Both the position numbers and the translations under genes were made by a program. 64,000 nt of DNA from NCBI RefSeq assembly GCF_000379125.1, contig NZ_KB900626.1:963748-1027747 (forward strand), given 5' to 3'. The stretch's first letter is position 1. Every line of letters begins with the position of its first letter. Shown piece after piece: positions 55,171 through 63,164 of the stretch. The stretch comes from Methylosinus sp. LW4. GTDB lineage: Bacteria; Pseudomonadota; Alphaproteobacteria; Rhizobiales; Beijerinckiaceae. Below the pieces are notes generated by a model. The model did no database searches. It was not told the origin of the DNA and was given only the letters and a program-made list of their open reading frames with translations.

Positions 55171-55497
55171 TCAGCCCTGCGGCTTGTGCTCGATCCGCAG
55201 CGCCTCGCCGGCGCGATGGGCGAGCGCGGTCTGAATCGGCCCCGCCAGAGCCGCCAGCAGCCAGGGCAGCCAGACCTCTATGCGCAGCGAATCGGCGAGC
55301 ACGTCTATGCGCGCCTGCATATTGTGGCCGAAGGCGCCGACCTTCAGATCGGCGGCGTTCCCGGTCCAGACGACCTCGGAATGGGCGAGCTTGTCCACAT
55401 AGTCCCGCCGCAGCTGTTCGAGCCCGGCGGCGACGCGCGCCCGCGCCGTCTCGACGCCGAGATCATGGCTCACGGTGATGACGATGGATTTTTGCAT
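55171..55497 (-). CDS. Polyhydroxyalkanoate-system family protein
   Basis: A 108-residue protein with the PHA granule-region domain (PF09650): IVITVSHDLGVETARARV, then GNAADLKVGAFGHN and EVWLPWLLAALAGP. Found mainly in PHA-storing proteobacteria; function is unclear, possibly granule-associated or stress-related. The ATG at 55497 gives family length. Convergent with sciP (4 bp). The next stretch downstream on the map is the island boundary at 55558. Confidence 0.85.
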   Translation of the reverse strand: MQKSIVITVSHDLGVETARARVAAGLEQLRRDYVDKLAHSEVVWTGNAADLKVGAFGHNMQARIDVLADSLRIEVWLPWLLAALAGPIQTALAHRAGEALRIEHKPQG

Positions 55498-55557
55498 AGC
55501 GAGGCTCCCGTGCCGCCAATCTAGGCGCCGAGAGACGGATTTCACAGGGGCGGGACG

Positions 55558-55584
55558 ATTGCCGGCTTCCCGAGTAGGATTCGA
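55558..55584 (+). repeat. Left att-like direct repeat
   Basis: This 27-bp copy matches 58274-58300 at 23 of 27 positions. All four differences are C/T changes (55563, 55568, 55575, 55580). The homology includes the 3' acceptor and T-loop end of tRNA-Asn and six bases past it, as expected for a tRNA-targeted recombination site. Confidence 0.65.
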
Positions 55585-55718
55585 TTAATTACCTAAGTAT
55601 TTGAAATAAATATAAGTCAGCAGTCCTATAGCAACAATATATCAACATCGATCTAGAATGCACGGCCGCGACCCGCGGCATCAATACCGCCGCCGCGAGC
55701 CTCCGACACGAAACGCAA

Positions 55719-56246
55719 TCAAGAAAGGTCTGGAAGGGGTAGGGGCGTGTGGATGCGGCGTAAGCTGGCATAGAGTGTCTTTGCGCGTTCCAGCCTGTCC
55801 TTAGCCTTTTCTGGTTTGCGTCGTTCAGTCTCGCCCCACGGATCGACCTCGCCCACGGAGAATAGGAACGCGGCCGTTGCGGCAAGCTCAAGTTCGATGG
55901 GATCAGCACTTGCTGCTTTTTGTACAAGTTCGATCCTACCGGGGAGCGCCTCGCCTGAACTAGCCAACTCGGTTGTGAAAATTGAATAGAAGCCACCCCA
56001 GCTAGTTGGGTGCTCCTCCTCTTTAGCAATTCCAAGTCGATTCGCGGACCGAATAGCAGATGTCAAGTCTTCGCAGTAAGGACCATAGTGGCGATATTCG
56101 AAGTGAAACCCCGTGCCAACTCCGCTTAGCTCCAACAGATAAGCAATCTTCTGAAGACGGGTTCGGCCAACAACACGACCTCCAGCGTCGCGAATAATCT
56201 CGGCTGCCCTCTGCGCCGGATGTCCGAGCTTATTTACCTGCGGCAT
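55719..56246 (-). CDS. YwgA/Panacea-like protein (island gene)
   Basis: A 175-residue cytosolic protein with a RTRLQKIAYLLELSG core followed by FHFEYRHYGPYCEDLTSAI, the pattern of YwgA and of the Panacea (DUF4065) antitoxin domain, with a short acidic C-terminal part. The start overlaps the end of the HD gene by 17 bp, so the two are one translational unit. In the Panacea family the domain neutralises very diverse toxins; here the partner would be the HD protein. No DNA-binding motif is obvious. Family assignment is by motif resemblance only. Confidence 0.65.
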   Translation of the reverse strand: MPQVNKLGHPAQRAAEIIRDAGGRVVGRTRLQKIAYLLELSGVGTGFHFEYRHYGPYCEDLTSAIRSANRLGIAKEEEHPTSWGGFYSIFTTELASSGEALPGRIELVQKAASADPIELELAATAAFLFSVGEVDPWGETERRKPEKAKDRLERAKTLYASLRRIHTPLPLPDLS

Positions 56247-57636
56247 TTTTGATCTCTCCCCGGATCAGATCCTTGACCAAATCCCGCGCCTCACCGTCCT
56301 CGGCTGCCGCATAGACTCTGAAAAGCCGAAATGGTTCAATTCCTCGCACGATACGAGATCGCTCCCCCAAATCGACCAGTCGATCGTCTGCAGTACGAAT
56401 CCGGATTTGGTTCAATGGTCCTTTTGATTCTTGAAGCTTCTTGTAGGGCTCGCGCTCGGCGCGATCCACCAAAATTCTCGGGAGGTCACACCCGTTTGCG
56501 CACACCCATTCCGAAATTTTTTCTTCCACTCGATCCGACAATTGGTCGAGAAGGCAAGCTTCCTTCTCCAATCGTTCGGCTCCTAGCGCGTTTGCAATTT
56601 GCTCGCGAACATTCAACGATTTGTAAAATTTCCGATCGCGGAGCCGTCTGGCTAAGTTTCCTAGGGCCGCATCGGGCGCATCAGCAAACAATGGCAAAGC
56701 ACCCCATACGACTGTATCGTCGAGCGAAAGCACGCATTCGATATCATTTGGGTTTCGGATAAATCTAACGAGCGGATGATTTTCGGGCAACCCTGTTCGG
56801 AGGTGCTCACCTTCTAAAAGCAGCTCAAAAGCCCGGAGAAGCAGCTCCGTGAACAGTTTCTCGGCTCCCCTGGTTGCTTTATGGAAATAGACTGTTGGAT
56901 ACAATTGAAATAAGCCAACGACGTAGGCCTCCGCAGCAAACACGGCCTTCGGTCCAAGCACAAAGGTTTCAATTTTGCCTAATTCTTGCTCATCTACTCC
57001 GTAGGGAACCTCTCCAATTTCAATGTTTGCAATGAGCCACTCGAAGTCTATTGCCCCGTGCTGGGTCCCGGTCATGAGCCGATCCCTGCGCATGTAATCT
57101 AAACGGTCAGCATCGAACTGACTTGAAACGACCGCGCCGTAAAGGCTGCGGGGTCCCCCTTTCACGATTGCAGCAACGTCGTTGGCAAAACCGCTGCCTA
57201 GTTGATTTAATGCGTCGGCCACATCTCCATCCCGAATTAATGCGTCGCTGACGTGCTCATGATCAGCCATTTTCAGCTTAAGACGACGGCCTACATCCTC
57301 GAAAGCATGACTGAATGGACCGTGCCCCAGGTCGTGTACGAGTGCCGCGGCAACAGCCGCATCGGCCTGATAGGGTCGATATCTCGTGCTGCCCATGTGC
57401 GCTTCAATGATCTGCATCAGCCGACGCGCTATGTGAAAAACTCCTAGGCTATGCGCAAAACGCGAGTGCGTCGCCCCAGGATAGACGAGATCAGAAAAAC
57501 CAAGTTGCTTTACACGCCTCAGGCGTTGAAAAGCTCGCGTTTGAACGACGTGCCAGAGGGCGTCGTGAAAATCATCCGCTGGAAATGCGATAAGGTTGTG
57601 GAGTGGGCAACGCACTCGCTGAGACTTGAACGGCAC
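56230..57636 (-). CDS. HD-domain phosphohydrolase, SAMHD1/YwfO-type (island gene)
   Basis: A 468-residue protein with the metal-binding H...HD...D set: QRLRRVKQLGFSDLVYPGAT then HSRFAHSLGVFHI (His), LVHDLGHGPFSHAF (HD), and SSQFDADRLDYMRRD (Asp). These place it in the dNTP-hydrolase (SAMHD1/YwfO) branch. A GTG start at 57636 follows AAAGGAAG. The longer C-terminal region (about 260-468) has no family I can name. Two roles are possible: dNTP depletion as defence or toxin, or housekeeping nucleotide cleanup. Island location favours the former. Confidence 0.85.
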   Translation of the reverse strand: MPFKSQRVRCPLHNLIAFPADDFHDALWHVVQTRAFQRLRRVKQLGFSDLVYPGATHSRFAHSLGVFHIARRLMQIIEAHMGSTRYRPYQADAAVAAALVHDLGHGPFSHAFEDVGRRLKLKMADHEHVSDALIRDGDVADALNQLGSGFANDVAAIVKGGPRSLYGAVVSSQFDADRLDYMRRDRLMTGTQHGAIDFEWLIANIEIGEVPYGVDEQELGKIETFVLGPKAVFAAEAYVVGLFQLYPTVYFHKATRGAEKLFTELLLRAFELLLEGEHLRTGLPENHPLVRFIRNPNDIECVLSLDDTVVWGALPLFADAPDAALGNLARRLRDRKFYKSLNVREQIANALGAERLEKEACLLDQLSDRVEEKISEWVCANGCDLPRILVDRAEREPYKKLQESKGPLNQIRIRTADDRLVDLGERSRIVRGIEPFRLFRVYAAAEDGEARDLVKDLIRGEIKNAAGK

Positions 57637-57820
57637 CTATAATCTTCCTTTCAATATGGCAGGTTACCCGATTCGGCTGCCTGCATGAAGATCATATTCC
57701 GCCGATAGCGTTGCAGTTTGGGAGGAACCCGAGGAGGGAGAGCAATCGCCGTCGCGCCCGGCGATAACCGGTGGGGCTGTCTCTCGAAGCGCTAGGGCAT
57801 TCTATCGGCTGATATGTTCA

Positions 57821-58039
57821 CTAATATCCGGTTGTTCCGAGCAGGGCGAACGCCCACCGGAATATTTTCTCGCCCCCTTTGCAAGCGCCGAGGCGCAGCG
57901 AACACAAGAACTCCATATCCTTGCGCATTTCGGCGCGCTCTTCCGGGGCTTGGCAATCGATTCCGAGCGTCATCTCAAATTTCTCGGCGAGCGCCTCGTG
58001 TACGGCTTCTCTGACATCGTCATTGGTCAACTCGGCCAT
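57821..58039 (-). CDS. Short protein, mobile-element-associated (unknown)
   Basis: A 72-residue frame, MAELTNDDVREAVHEALAEK..., with AAGGAA just before the ATG. The C-terminal part (GGEKIFRWAFALLG) may form a membrane helix. It resembles small proteins often found in phage regions, but I cannot name a family. Just upstream of the HD gene on the same strand, 184 bp away. Confidence 0.5.
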   Translation of the reverse strand: MAELTNDDVREAVHEALAEKFEMTLGIDCQAPEERAEMRKDMEFLCSLRLGACKGGEKIFRWAFALLGTTGY

Positions 58040-58071
58040 TTCCTTCCCCTATTCGGCGACAGGGCGCCCAC

Positions 58072-58239
58072 GGCAAAACCGCCCACGGCGTCAACCCGCT
58101 AGGCCACAATCTCGTAATGTCGCCCCATTATTCCGAGGAGGTAGACACTGCCGCCCGCGACCGCAAGCTGATCGCCGCAGCGGACCTATTCGGGAAGGGG
58201 AAGCGAGGAGAGCTGCAAAACGCGCCGGTAAATCTGTAA
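58072..58239 (+). pseudogene. Probable 3' remnant of a tyrosine integrase
   Basis: A 55-codon reading frame ending TAA at 58237 reads GKTAHGVNPLGHNLVMSPHY then SEEVDTAARDRKLIAAADLF. The LGH box followed by PHYSEEVD and an AAADLF helix resembles the C-terminus of tyrosine recombinases; the His-to-Tyr gap is 8 rather than the usual 9. There is no start or upstream domain, so it is a fragment. It sits 35 bp from the tRNA repeat, where an integrase gene would be expected. Recognition is by short motif and position. Confidence 0.4.
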
Positions 58240-58273
58240 AACAGCGCGCGAGCGACGAAGGCAGCTAATTGAT

Positions 58274-58300
58274 ATTGCTGGCTCCCCGAGCAGGACTCGA
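58274..58300 (+). repeat. Right att-like direct repeat (tRNA 3' end)
   Basis: A 27-bp copy of the left repeat (23/27). It covers the 3' 21 bases of tRNA-Asn plus CCA and a few bases beyond, and so retains the tRNA gene intact on this side. Confidence 0.65.
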
Positions 58301-58354
58301 ACCTGCGACCCAGCGATTAACAGTCGCTTGCTCTACCGGCTGAGCTATCGGGGA
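58279..58354 (-). tRNA. tRNA-Asn (GTT anticodon)
   Basis: Read on the minus strand the gene folds as a full cloverleaf: acceptor TCCCCGA/TCGGGGA with discriminator G, D-arm GCTC...GAGC, anticodon stem AGCGA/TCGCT with loop CTGTTAA (anticodon GTT, Asn), a short variable loop, T-arm GCAGG-TTCGAGT-CCTGC. CCA follows the discriminator in the genome. The length is 73 nt plus CCA. The 3' end faces the island. Confidence 0.95.
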
Positions 58355-58444
58355 ACGGTGGCGGGCATATAGCAAGCTCTAAGCACTCTTGCCAAGCCCT
58401 GTTCGCCGCCTTTCTCGATTTCTTTCGCGTCGCCCACAAGCCAT

Positions 58445-59341
58445 TCAATCGGCAGGCGGAAAAAGCGCGAGTGTCGCTACTATGTCATTCTGGGACGGCA
58501 GGCCCGCCTCATTGCCGAGGTGCTGAATCTTGTAGCCGGAAGCCGCGCGCGCGAAGCGGAAGTGCTCGCGCCAGGGCGCTTCCGGCCGCTGGAGATAGGA
58601 CGCCATATAGGCGCCGTGGAACACATCGCCCGCGCCCGACGTATCGACGATGCGCTCCGCCGGCACGGGGAGAGAGGGCAGGCGCTGCACCTCGCCATTC
58701 TCGTCGTACCAGAGCATTCCGCGCTCGCCATTGGTGACGCCGCCGATGCGGCAGCCCTTGCTCTTCAAAAAGGCCAGCATGTCGGCCTCCGAGAGCGTCA
58801 TCTGTTCGCAGAGCCGCTCGGCGACGATGGCGACGTCGATGAACTCCAGCAGATCGGTGATTCCCGGCCGCAGCGCACCGCCGTCCAGCGAGGTCAGCGC
58901 GCCCGATTCGCGGCAGGCGCGCGCGTAATGGAGAGCGGCGTCGGCGATATGCCCGTCGCTGTGCAGGGCGCGGACCCCGGTCAGATCGAGGCGCTGGAAG
59001 TCCTCGAGGAAATTATTGTCGCGGGCGCGCAGAATCGCCCGCTTGCCGTCCTTGGGCAGCACGAAGGACAGCGAGGAGCGGCGCACCCGGCGTGGATGCA
59101 CGCGCAGCCCATAGGTCGCGGCCATGTCCATGAACATATGGCCGAGCCAGTCGGGCGCGAGCTGCGTCAGCAGCTCGACGCCGTCGCCGATCAGCTTGGA
59201 GCAGGCGAAGGCGGCGGTCACGGCGTTGCCGCCGAAGGAGACGGCGTAATCCTCCGCCACATCCTTCTCGTCGCCTTTGGGCATGACCTGCGTGCGCATG
59301 GTCACGTCGATATAGGAATGGCCGATAAATAGAGACTGCAA
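58445..59341 (-). CDS. PfkB-family sugar kinase
   Basis: A 298-residue kinase of the ribokinase/PfkB fold. N-terminus SLFIGHSYIDVTMRTQ, a substrate-lid VSFGGNAVTAAFACSKL, and the ATP/anion hole DTSGAGDVFHGAYMA with the catalytic Asp. A TTG at 59341 is supported by GGAG upstream and by the family N-terminus starting there; an ATG 15 codons later would cut off the first strand. Substrate (sugar or nucleoside) is not predictable. Neighbour on the other side is erpA; the two are probably independent. Confidence 0.88.
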   Translation of the reverse strand: MQSLFIGHSYIDVTMRTQVMPKGDEKDVAEDYAVSFGGNAVTAAFACSKLIGDGVELLTQLAPDWLGHMFMDMAATYGLRVHPRRVRRSSLSFVLPKDGKRAILRARDNNFLEDFQRLDLTGVRALHSDGHIADAALHYARACRESGALTSLDGGALRPGITDLLEFIDVAIVAERLCEQMTLSEADMLAFLKSKGCRIGGVTNGERGMLWYDENGEVQRLPSLPVPAERIVDTSGAGDVFHGAYMASYLQRPEAPWREHFRFARAASGYKIQHLGNEAGLPSQNDIVATLALFPPAD

Positions 59342-59380
59342 GCGAGGACTCCGACAAGAGGAGGCGGAGGAGGGGCGCGG

Positions 59381-59725
59381 TCAGACCGAGAAGCTGGAGC
59401 CGCAGCCGCAGGAGGCGGTCGCGTTGGGATTCTCGACGCGGAAGGACTGGCCCATCAGATCCTCGACATAATCGACGCGCGCGCCGGCGATATAGGCGGC
59501 GGAGATCGAATCGACGACGAGCCGCGCCCCGTCGCGCTCGACGACGATATCGTCGGCCTTGGGCTCGGTCTCGACCGTATAGGCGTATTGCAGGCCGGAG
59601 CAGCCGCCGCCGTCGACCGAAAGCCGCAGCGCCTTGGCTTCGGCCTCGCCGGCGAGAATGGCGTGAATGCGCTTGGCCGCGCGCTCGCTCATCTCGATCT
59701 TCGCAATCGTCGCCGTATCGGTCAT
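59381..59725 (-). CDS. erpA: Iron-sulfur cluster insertion protein ErpA
   Basis: A 114-residue A-type carrier of Fe-S clusters with the three conserved Cys: GGGCSGLQYAY (C42) and SCGCGSSF (C106, C108). Delivers [4Fe-4S] or [2Fe-2S] clusters to apoproteins. The position next to dgt is common in alphaproteobacteria. It is divergent from the dGTPase gene across 128 bp. Confidence 0.93.
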   Translation of the reverse strand: MTDTATIAKIEMSERAAKRIHAILAGEAEAKALRLSVDGGGCSGLQYAYTVETEPKADDIVVERDGARLVVDSISAAYIAGARVDYVEDLMGQSFRVENPNATASCGCGSSFSV

Positions 59726-59853
59726 TTGGGCGCGCCTTCCTCTTTTTTGGCTTTTGTCTCGCCGGCCTCGTCGCTTGCGCTCCCCGGGGCGGGCGGGATA
59801 TGCGAAGCGAAAATATGGCCGCCCGCGTGACCTTGCAATGACAGGAGAGACGA

Positions 59854-61047
59854 TTGGCGATCGAAGATCCCGGCGTCCGTGGCCGCGCCCCCTGCGCCAG
59901 CGACCCTTCGGCGTCGCGCGGGCGCCTCTTTCCCGAATCGGCCTCGCCGACGCGCAGCGAGTTCCAGCGCGACCGCGACCGAATCATTCATTCGACGGCC
60001 TTTCGCCGCCTCGCGCATAAGACGCAGGTCTTCGTGCCGCTGGACGGCGACCATTTCCGCACGCGGCTGACCCATACGATAGAGGTGGGGCAGATCGCCC
60101 GCGCGCTCGCCCGCGCTCTGGCGCTGGACGAGGACCTCGCCGAGGCGGTGGCGCTCGCCCATGACCTCGGCCATACGCCCTTCGGCCATGCCGGGGAGCA
60201 TGCGCTGCAGCGCTGCATGGAGGCCTATGGCGGCTTCGATCACAACGCCCAGGCTTTGCGCGTCGTCACTCTGCTCGAGCGCCGCTACGCCCGCTACGAC
60301 GGGCTGGACCTCACCTTCGAGACGCTGGAAGGCCTCGTCAAGCACAATGGCCCTTTGCGCGGCCCGCGCGCCAATCGCGCGCTCGCCCCCTATGTGGCGG
60401 AGTTCGACGCGCTGTTTCCGCTCGATCTGGACACATTCGCGGGGCCGGAGGCGCAGGCGGCCGCGCTCGCCGACGACATCGCCTATGACGCCCATGACAT
60501 AGACGACGGGTTGCGCGCCGGCCTGTTCTCGCTCGAGGATATCGAGGCCGTCCCCTTCATCGGCGTGATGCTGGACGAGATTCGCGCCGTCTACGGCGCG
60601 CTGGAGCGCACGCGCGTCATTCACGAGCTCGGCCGGCGGGTCATCACCCGCTTCGTCGAGGACGCCATCATCCAATCGGAGAAGCGCCTGCGCCTCGTCG
60701 GAGCGAAGAGTGTGGAGGATGTCCGCCGCGCCGGCGTGGCGACGATCGCCTTCTCGCCGCCCATGGCCGAGGCGGATCGGTCGATCAAAGCCTTTCTCTT
60801 CCCCAAAATGTATCGGCACGAGAAGGTGGTCGGCGTCTGGGAGCGCGCCGAGCAGGTGATCTCGCGGCTTTTCCCGGTCTATTTCGACAATCCGGCGCAA
60901 ATGCCGCCGGAATGGGCCGAGCTCGCCCGCGCCGAAGAGGGCGCCGCCCGCGCCCGCCATGTCGCCGATTACATCGCCGGAATGACCGACCGCTATGCGC
61001 TCGGCGAATATCGCAAGCTGTTCGGGGAGAAGATGTCGCTGGGCTGA
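59854..61047 (+). CDS. dgt: Deoxyguanosinetriphosphate triphosphohydrolase
   Basis: A 397-residue HD-domain enzyme hydrolysing dGTP to deoxyguanosine and PPPi. Motifs: RDRDRIIHSTAFRRLAHKTQV, HFRTRLTHTIEVGQIAR (metal His), ALAHDLGHTPFGHAGE (HD) and HNAQALRVV. The size fits the type 2 dgt of alphaproteobacteria. It starts at a TTG with AGGAG 8-10 bases upstream. It is separate from the island HD gene 2.2 kb away, which differs in motif details. Confidence 0.94.
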   Translation: MAIEDPGVRGRAPCASDPSASRGRLFPESASPTRSEFQRDRDRIIHSTAFRRLAHKTQVFVPLDGDHFRTRLTHTIEVGQIARALARALALDEDLAEAVALAHDLGHTPFGHAGEHALQRCMEAYGGFDHNAQALRVVTLLERRYARYDGLDLTFETLEGLVKHNGPLRGPRANRALAPYVAEFDALFPLDLDTFAGPEAQAAALADDIAYDAHDIDDGLRAGLFSLEDIEAVPFIGVMLDEIRAVYGALERTRVIHELGRRVITRFVEDAIIQSEKRLRLVGAKSVEDVRRAGVATIAFSPPMAEADRSIKAFLFPKMYRHEKVVGVWERAEQVISRLFPVYFDNPAQMPPEWAELARAEEGAARARHVADYIAGMTDRYALGEYRKLFGEKMSLG

Positions 61048-61118
61048 GGGCGGACCGCAGCGCGCCTTGACGGAGCCCCTTGCGCGCCCGACCTCCTGGT
61101 TCTGACCCGGAGGCTCCC

Positions 61119-61340
61119 ATGCTCGTCATCGAATTCGTCGGCGTCGCTCCAGAGGGAATGACCGCGCAGGTCATCGATCGGATGAACACCGACATCAGCG
61201 ACGTGCGCAAGGCGGTCACTCACGCCAAGTCGCTGTTCTCGAATGTGATCGTCCAGCGCAAGCATAAGCCGCTGCCGCATGGATTCCGCATATTGGACGG
61301 CGACGGGCGCGAGGTCGCGAGCTGGAGCATCGACGAGTGA
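61119..61340 (+). CDS. Short conserved protein, function unknown
   Basis: A 73-residue soluble protein starting MLVIEFVGVAPEGMTAQV..., with a Pro-His element (KHKPLPHGFRILDGDGREV). No signal or membrane helix. GGAGG lies 7 bases before the ATG. It follows dgt by 71 bp, so might be co-transcribed. I do not recognise the family. Confidence 0.7.
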   Translation: MLVIEFVGVAPEGMTAQVIDRMNTDISDVRKAVTHAKSLFSNVIVQRKHKPLPHGFRILDGDGREVASWSIDE

Positions 61341-61378
61341 GCGTCGTCACGCCCCGAACCATTCAGCGCAGCGCGTGA

Positions 61379-61627
61379 TCAGTCGACATTGCAGCGGATC
61401 GGGGCCGGCGGTTGCGCCGCGCCGATCTCCTGCGCCGCGGCGAGGGCCAGCGGGCAATTGGCGCAATCGTGACCGGCGCAGCCCGCGCAAGGGGAGGGCG
61501 CGGCCGTCGCCTGAGCCGGGGCGGCGCCCGCCAAATTCTGCGCATCGGCGCCGGGCTGGTCGCTCGCGGCGGCCCAGGCGGAGCCGGCGATCAGCAGAGC
61601 GGGCAGGGCGAGAGCAAATTTTCGCAT
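61379..61627 (-). CDS. Small exported Cys-rich protein
   Basis: An 82-residue protein with a signal peptide (FALALPALLIAGSAWAAAS, cleavage near residue 21), an Ala/Pro-rich spacer and a CAGCAGHDCANC cluster (C47, C50, C55, C58), with C79 near the end. The 4-Cys spacing could hold a metal ion or disulfides. Its start is 9 bp past the stop of the upstream cytochrome gene, so these are co-transcribed. Confidence 0.7.
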   Translation of the reverse strand: MRKFALALPALLIAGSAWAAASDQPGADAQNLAGAAPAQATAAPSPCAGCAGHDCANCPLALAAAQEIGAAQPPAPIRCNVD

Positions 61628-61636
61628 GGCGAACTC

Positions 61637-62038
61637 CTAGTGCTGGCCGGGCGCGAGTTTCACGCCGCGCCGCTCGAAAGTAATGTAGGAGACGAGCGCC
61701 GTCATGCGCGGATCGTCGGGCGCGAGATTGGCGCCTTGCAGCGGATTGCGAATGCACCAATTCGCCATTTCGAAAAGCTGCGCGACCTTGCCGAGCTGCT
61801 TCTGGAACTTGGGATAGGTCTCTGGGTGCGTGTTGGCGGCGTTGGGGTGGCATTGCGCGCAGGCGACGCCATTGGTCCCGAGCGCGCCGCTCGTCCATAA
61901 TTCGCGGCCCTTGGCGGCCACCTGCTCGAATTCCTTTTGATAGCGCTCGACGTCGGTCTTGGTGAATTCATCGGCGCGCGCGGTCGTCGCGCCGAAGGCG
62001 GCGAGGCTGAAAGCGAGGAGCAAGGTCGAGCGAAGCAT
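61637..62038 (-). CDS. Periplasmic monohaem cytochrome c
   Basis: A 133-residue protein with a signal peptide (cleavage after TTARA, residue 22) and one haem-binding CAQCH (C60, C63, H64). Further conserved features are MANWCIRNPL near residue 90, in which the Cys could be a sixth ligand or disulfide, and a C-terminal helix. The role is electron transfer, probably to or from the dihaem peroxidase encoded two genes away. Coupled to the metallophosphoesterase gene (12 bp). Confidence 0.88.
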   Translation of the reverse strand: MLRSTLLLAFSLAAFGATTARADEFTKTDVERYQKEFEQVAAKGRELWTSGALGTNGVACAQCHPNAANTHPETYPKFQKQLGKVAQLFEMANWCIRNPLQGANLAPDDPRMTALVSYITFERRGVKLAPGQH

Positions 62039-62050
62039 GACGAACTCCGA

Positions 62051-63124
62051 TCAATAATGAGTTTGCGGCAGACGGCGCTGCGTCGGCTCCTGATAGGCGA
62101 TATCGACCGGATGCCCGGCCTTGTGGTCGAAGGCGACGGTGCGCTGGTCATTGTCCCAGAGCTGATAGCGCGCGGTGACGCGGCCCGAGCCTATGTCGAT
62201 CAGCTGCCAGCCGGTGGCGTCGCGCTCGAAGAAAGGATCGGCGCGATTCATCGGAATGGTGAGCACGGGCAGATGGCTCTCGGCCTGCGCATAGCTCTGC
62301 GGATAGGGCCAGGGCCAGGCGGTGGCCATCACCGAATTGAAGCTGATGTTGCCGATCTGATTATATTGGATCTGATGGACATGGCCGTAGATGACGTTCA
62401 CGCTGTCGAAAGGCGCGAGCAGCGCCTGCACATCCTCGGCGTCGTCGGTCCAGAAATTCCAGCCCTTGTAGATCTTCTGCAGCGGCGAATGGGAGAAGAC
62501 GACGATCGGCGTTTTCTTGTCCAGCTTGGCGAGATCATTGGCGAGCCATTTGCGCTGCTTGTCGCCGACCATGAAGGGCGAGCCGTTCGGATTGTCGAGC
62601 CCCGCCATTTCCAGCATGCGCTGCTCGGCTGTCGGCCAGCGATGGAAGGTCCATTGCTCGCTCGTCAAAATCGAGTTCAGCACGATGAAATGCACGCCCT
62701 TATGGTCGAAGCTGTAATAATGCGGGCCGTAGAGCTTGCTCCAATAATCGCCGAGATCGAGATAATAATCGTGCTCGCCCATGACGGCGTGCAGCTTGCC
62801 TTTCAGCTTGGAGAGAATCTCGGCGCCGTGGTCCAGCTCCTCGCGCTTGCCGAGCTGGGCGAGATCGCCGCCGAAGATGACGAAATCCGATTCCGGCTTC
62901 ACCAGATTGGCCTCGGCGACGGCGCGCTTCAGCCCCTGATCCCAATTGCGCACGAAGCTCGCGCCCTTGATCTGCTGAATATGCGCGTCGGAAATATAGG
63001 TGAAGGTGAAATCCTCGCGCTCCCCGCCGAAGGCGAGCGTGACCATGCTGATCGGCAGAGTGGTCAGCGCCGCGCCGGCGCCGGCTCCCGCCAGCACGCT
63101 GCGCCTGGTGACGAATTCGCTCAT
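62051..63124 (-). CDS. Tat-exported metallophosphoesterase
   Basis: A 357-residue calcineurin-like phosphoesterase with a Tat signal (TRRSVLAGAGAGAAL). The metal motifs are present in order: YISDAHIQ (Asp, His), GGDLAQLG (Asp), GEHDYYLD (Asn position replaced by Glu-His), VFSHSPLQ, and GHVHQIQ (His). Note that the usual GNHD is GEHD here, so metal ligation may be altered. The ATG at 63124 follows GGGAG. Partner genes are periplasmic redox proteins; phosphoesterase substrate is unknown. Confidence 0.88.
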   Translation of the reverse strand: MSEFVTRRSVLAGAGAGAALTTLPISMVTLAFGGEREDFTFTYISDAHIQQIKGASFVRNWDQGLKRAVAEANLVKPESDFVIFGGDLAQLGKREELDHGAEILSKLKGKLHAVMGEHDYYLDLGDYWSKLYGPHYYSFDHKGVHFIVLNSILTSEQWTFHRWPTAEQRMLEMAGLDNPNGSPFMVGDKQRKWLANDLAKLDKKTPIVVFSHSPLQKIYKGWNFWTDDAEDVQALLAPFDSVNVIYGHVHQIQYNQIGNISFNSVMATAWPWPYPQSYAQAESHLPVLTIPMNRADPFFERDATGWQLIDIGSGRVTARYQLWDNDQRTVAFDHKAGHPVDIAYQEPTQRRLPQTHY

Positions 63125-63164
63125 CTGCTCCGCTCCCTTGTCGTGACCGCGTGGCGCGGCGCGC

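Larger units (their letters stand above)
55558..58300. mobile_element. tRNA-Asn-borne genomic island (~2.7 kb)
   Basis: The island spans two near-identical 27-bp repeats in the same orientation, the right copy being the 3' end of tRNA-Asn. Composition between them is visibly more AT-rich and codon use differs from the surroundings. Contents are an HD phosphohydrolase, a YwgA-like gene, a small gene and an integrase-like remnant next to the tRNA. No complete integrase, transposase or origin is present, so it is a decayed or trans-mobilised element. The repeat and the cargo are seen; mobility history is inference. Confidence 0.65.

Noticed and set aside
59854..61047. Idea that the chromosomal dGTPase belongs to the nearby island
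   Set aside because: It is outside the repeats, has normal GC and codon use and a standard neighbour (erpA).
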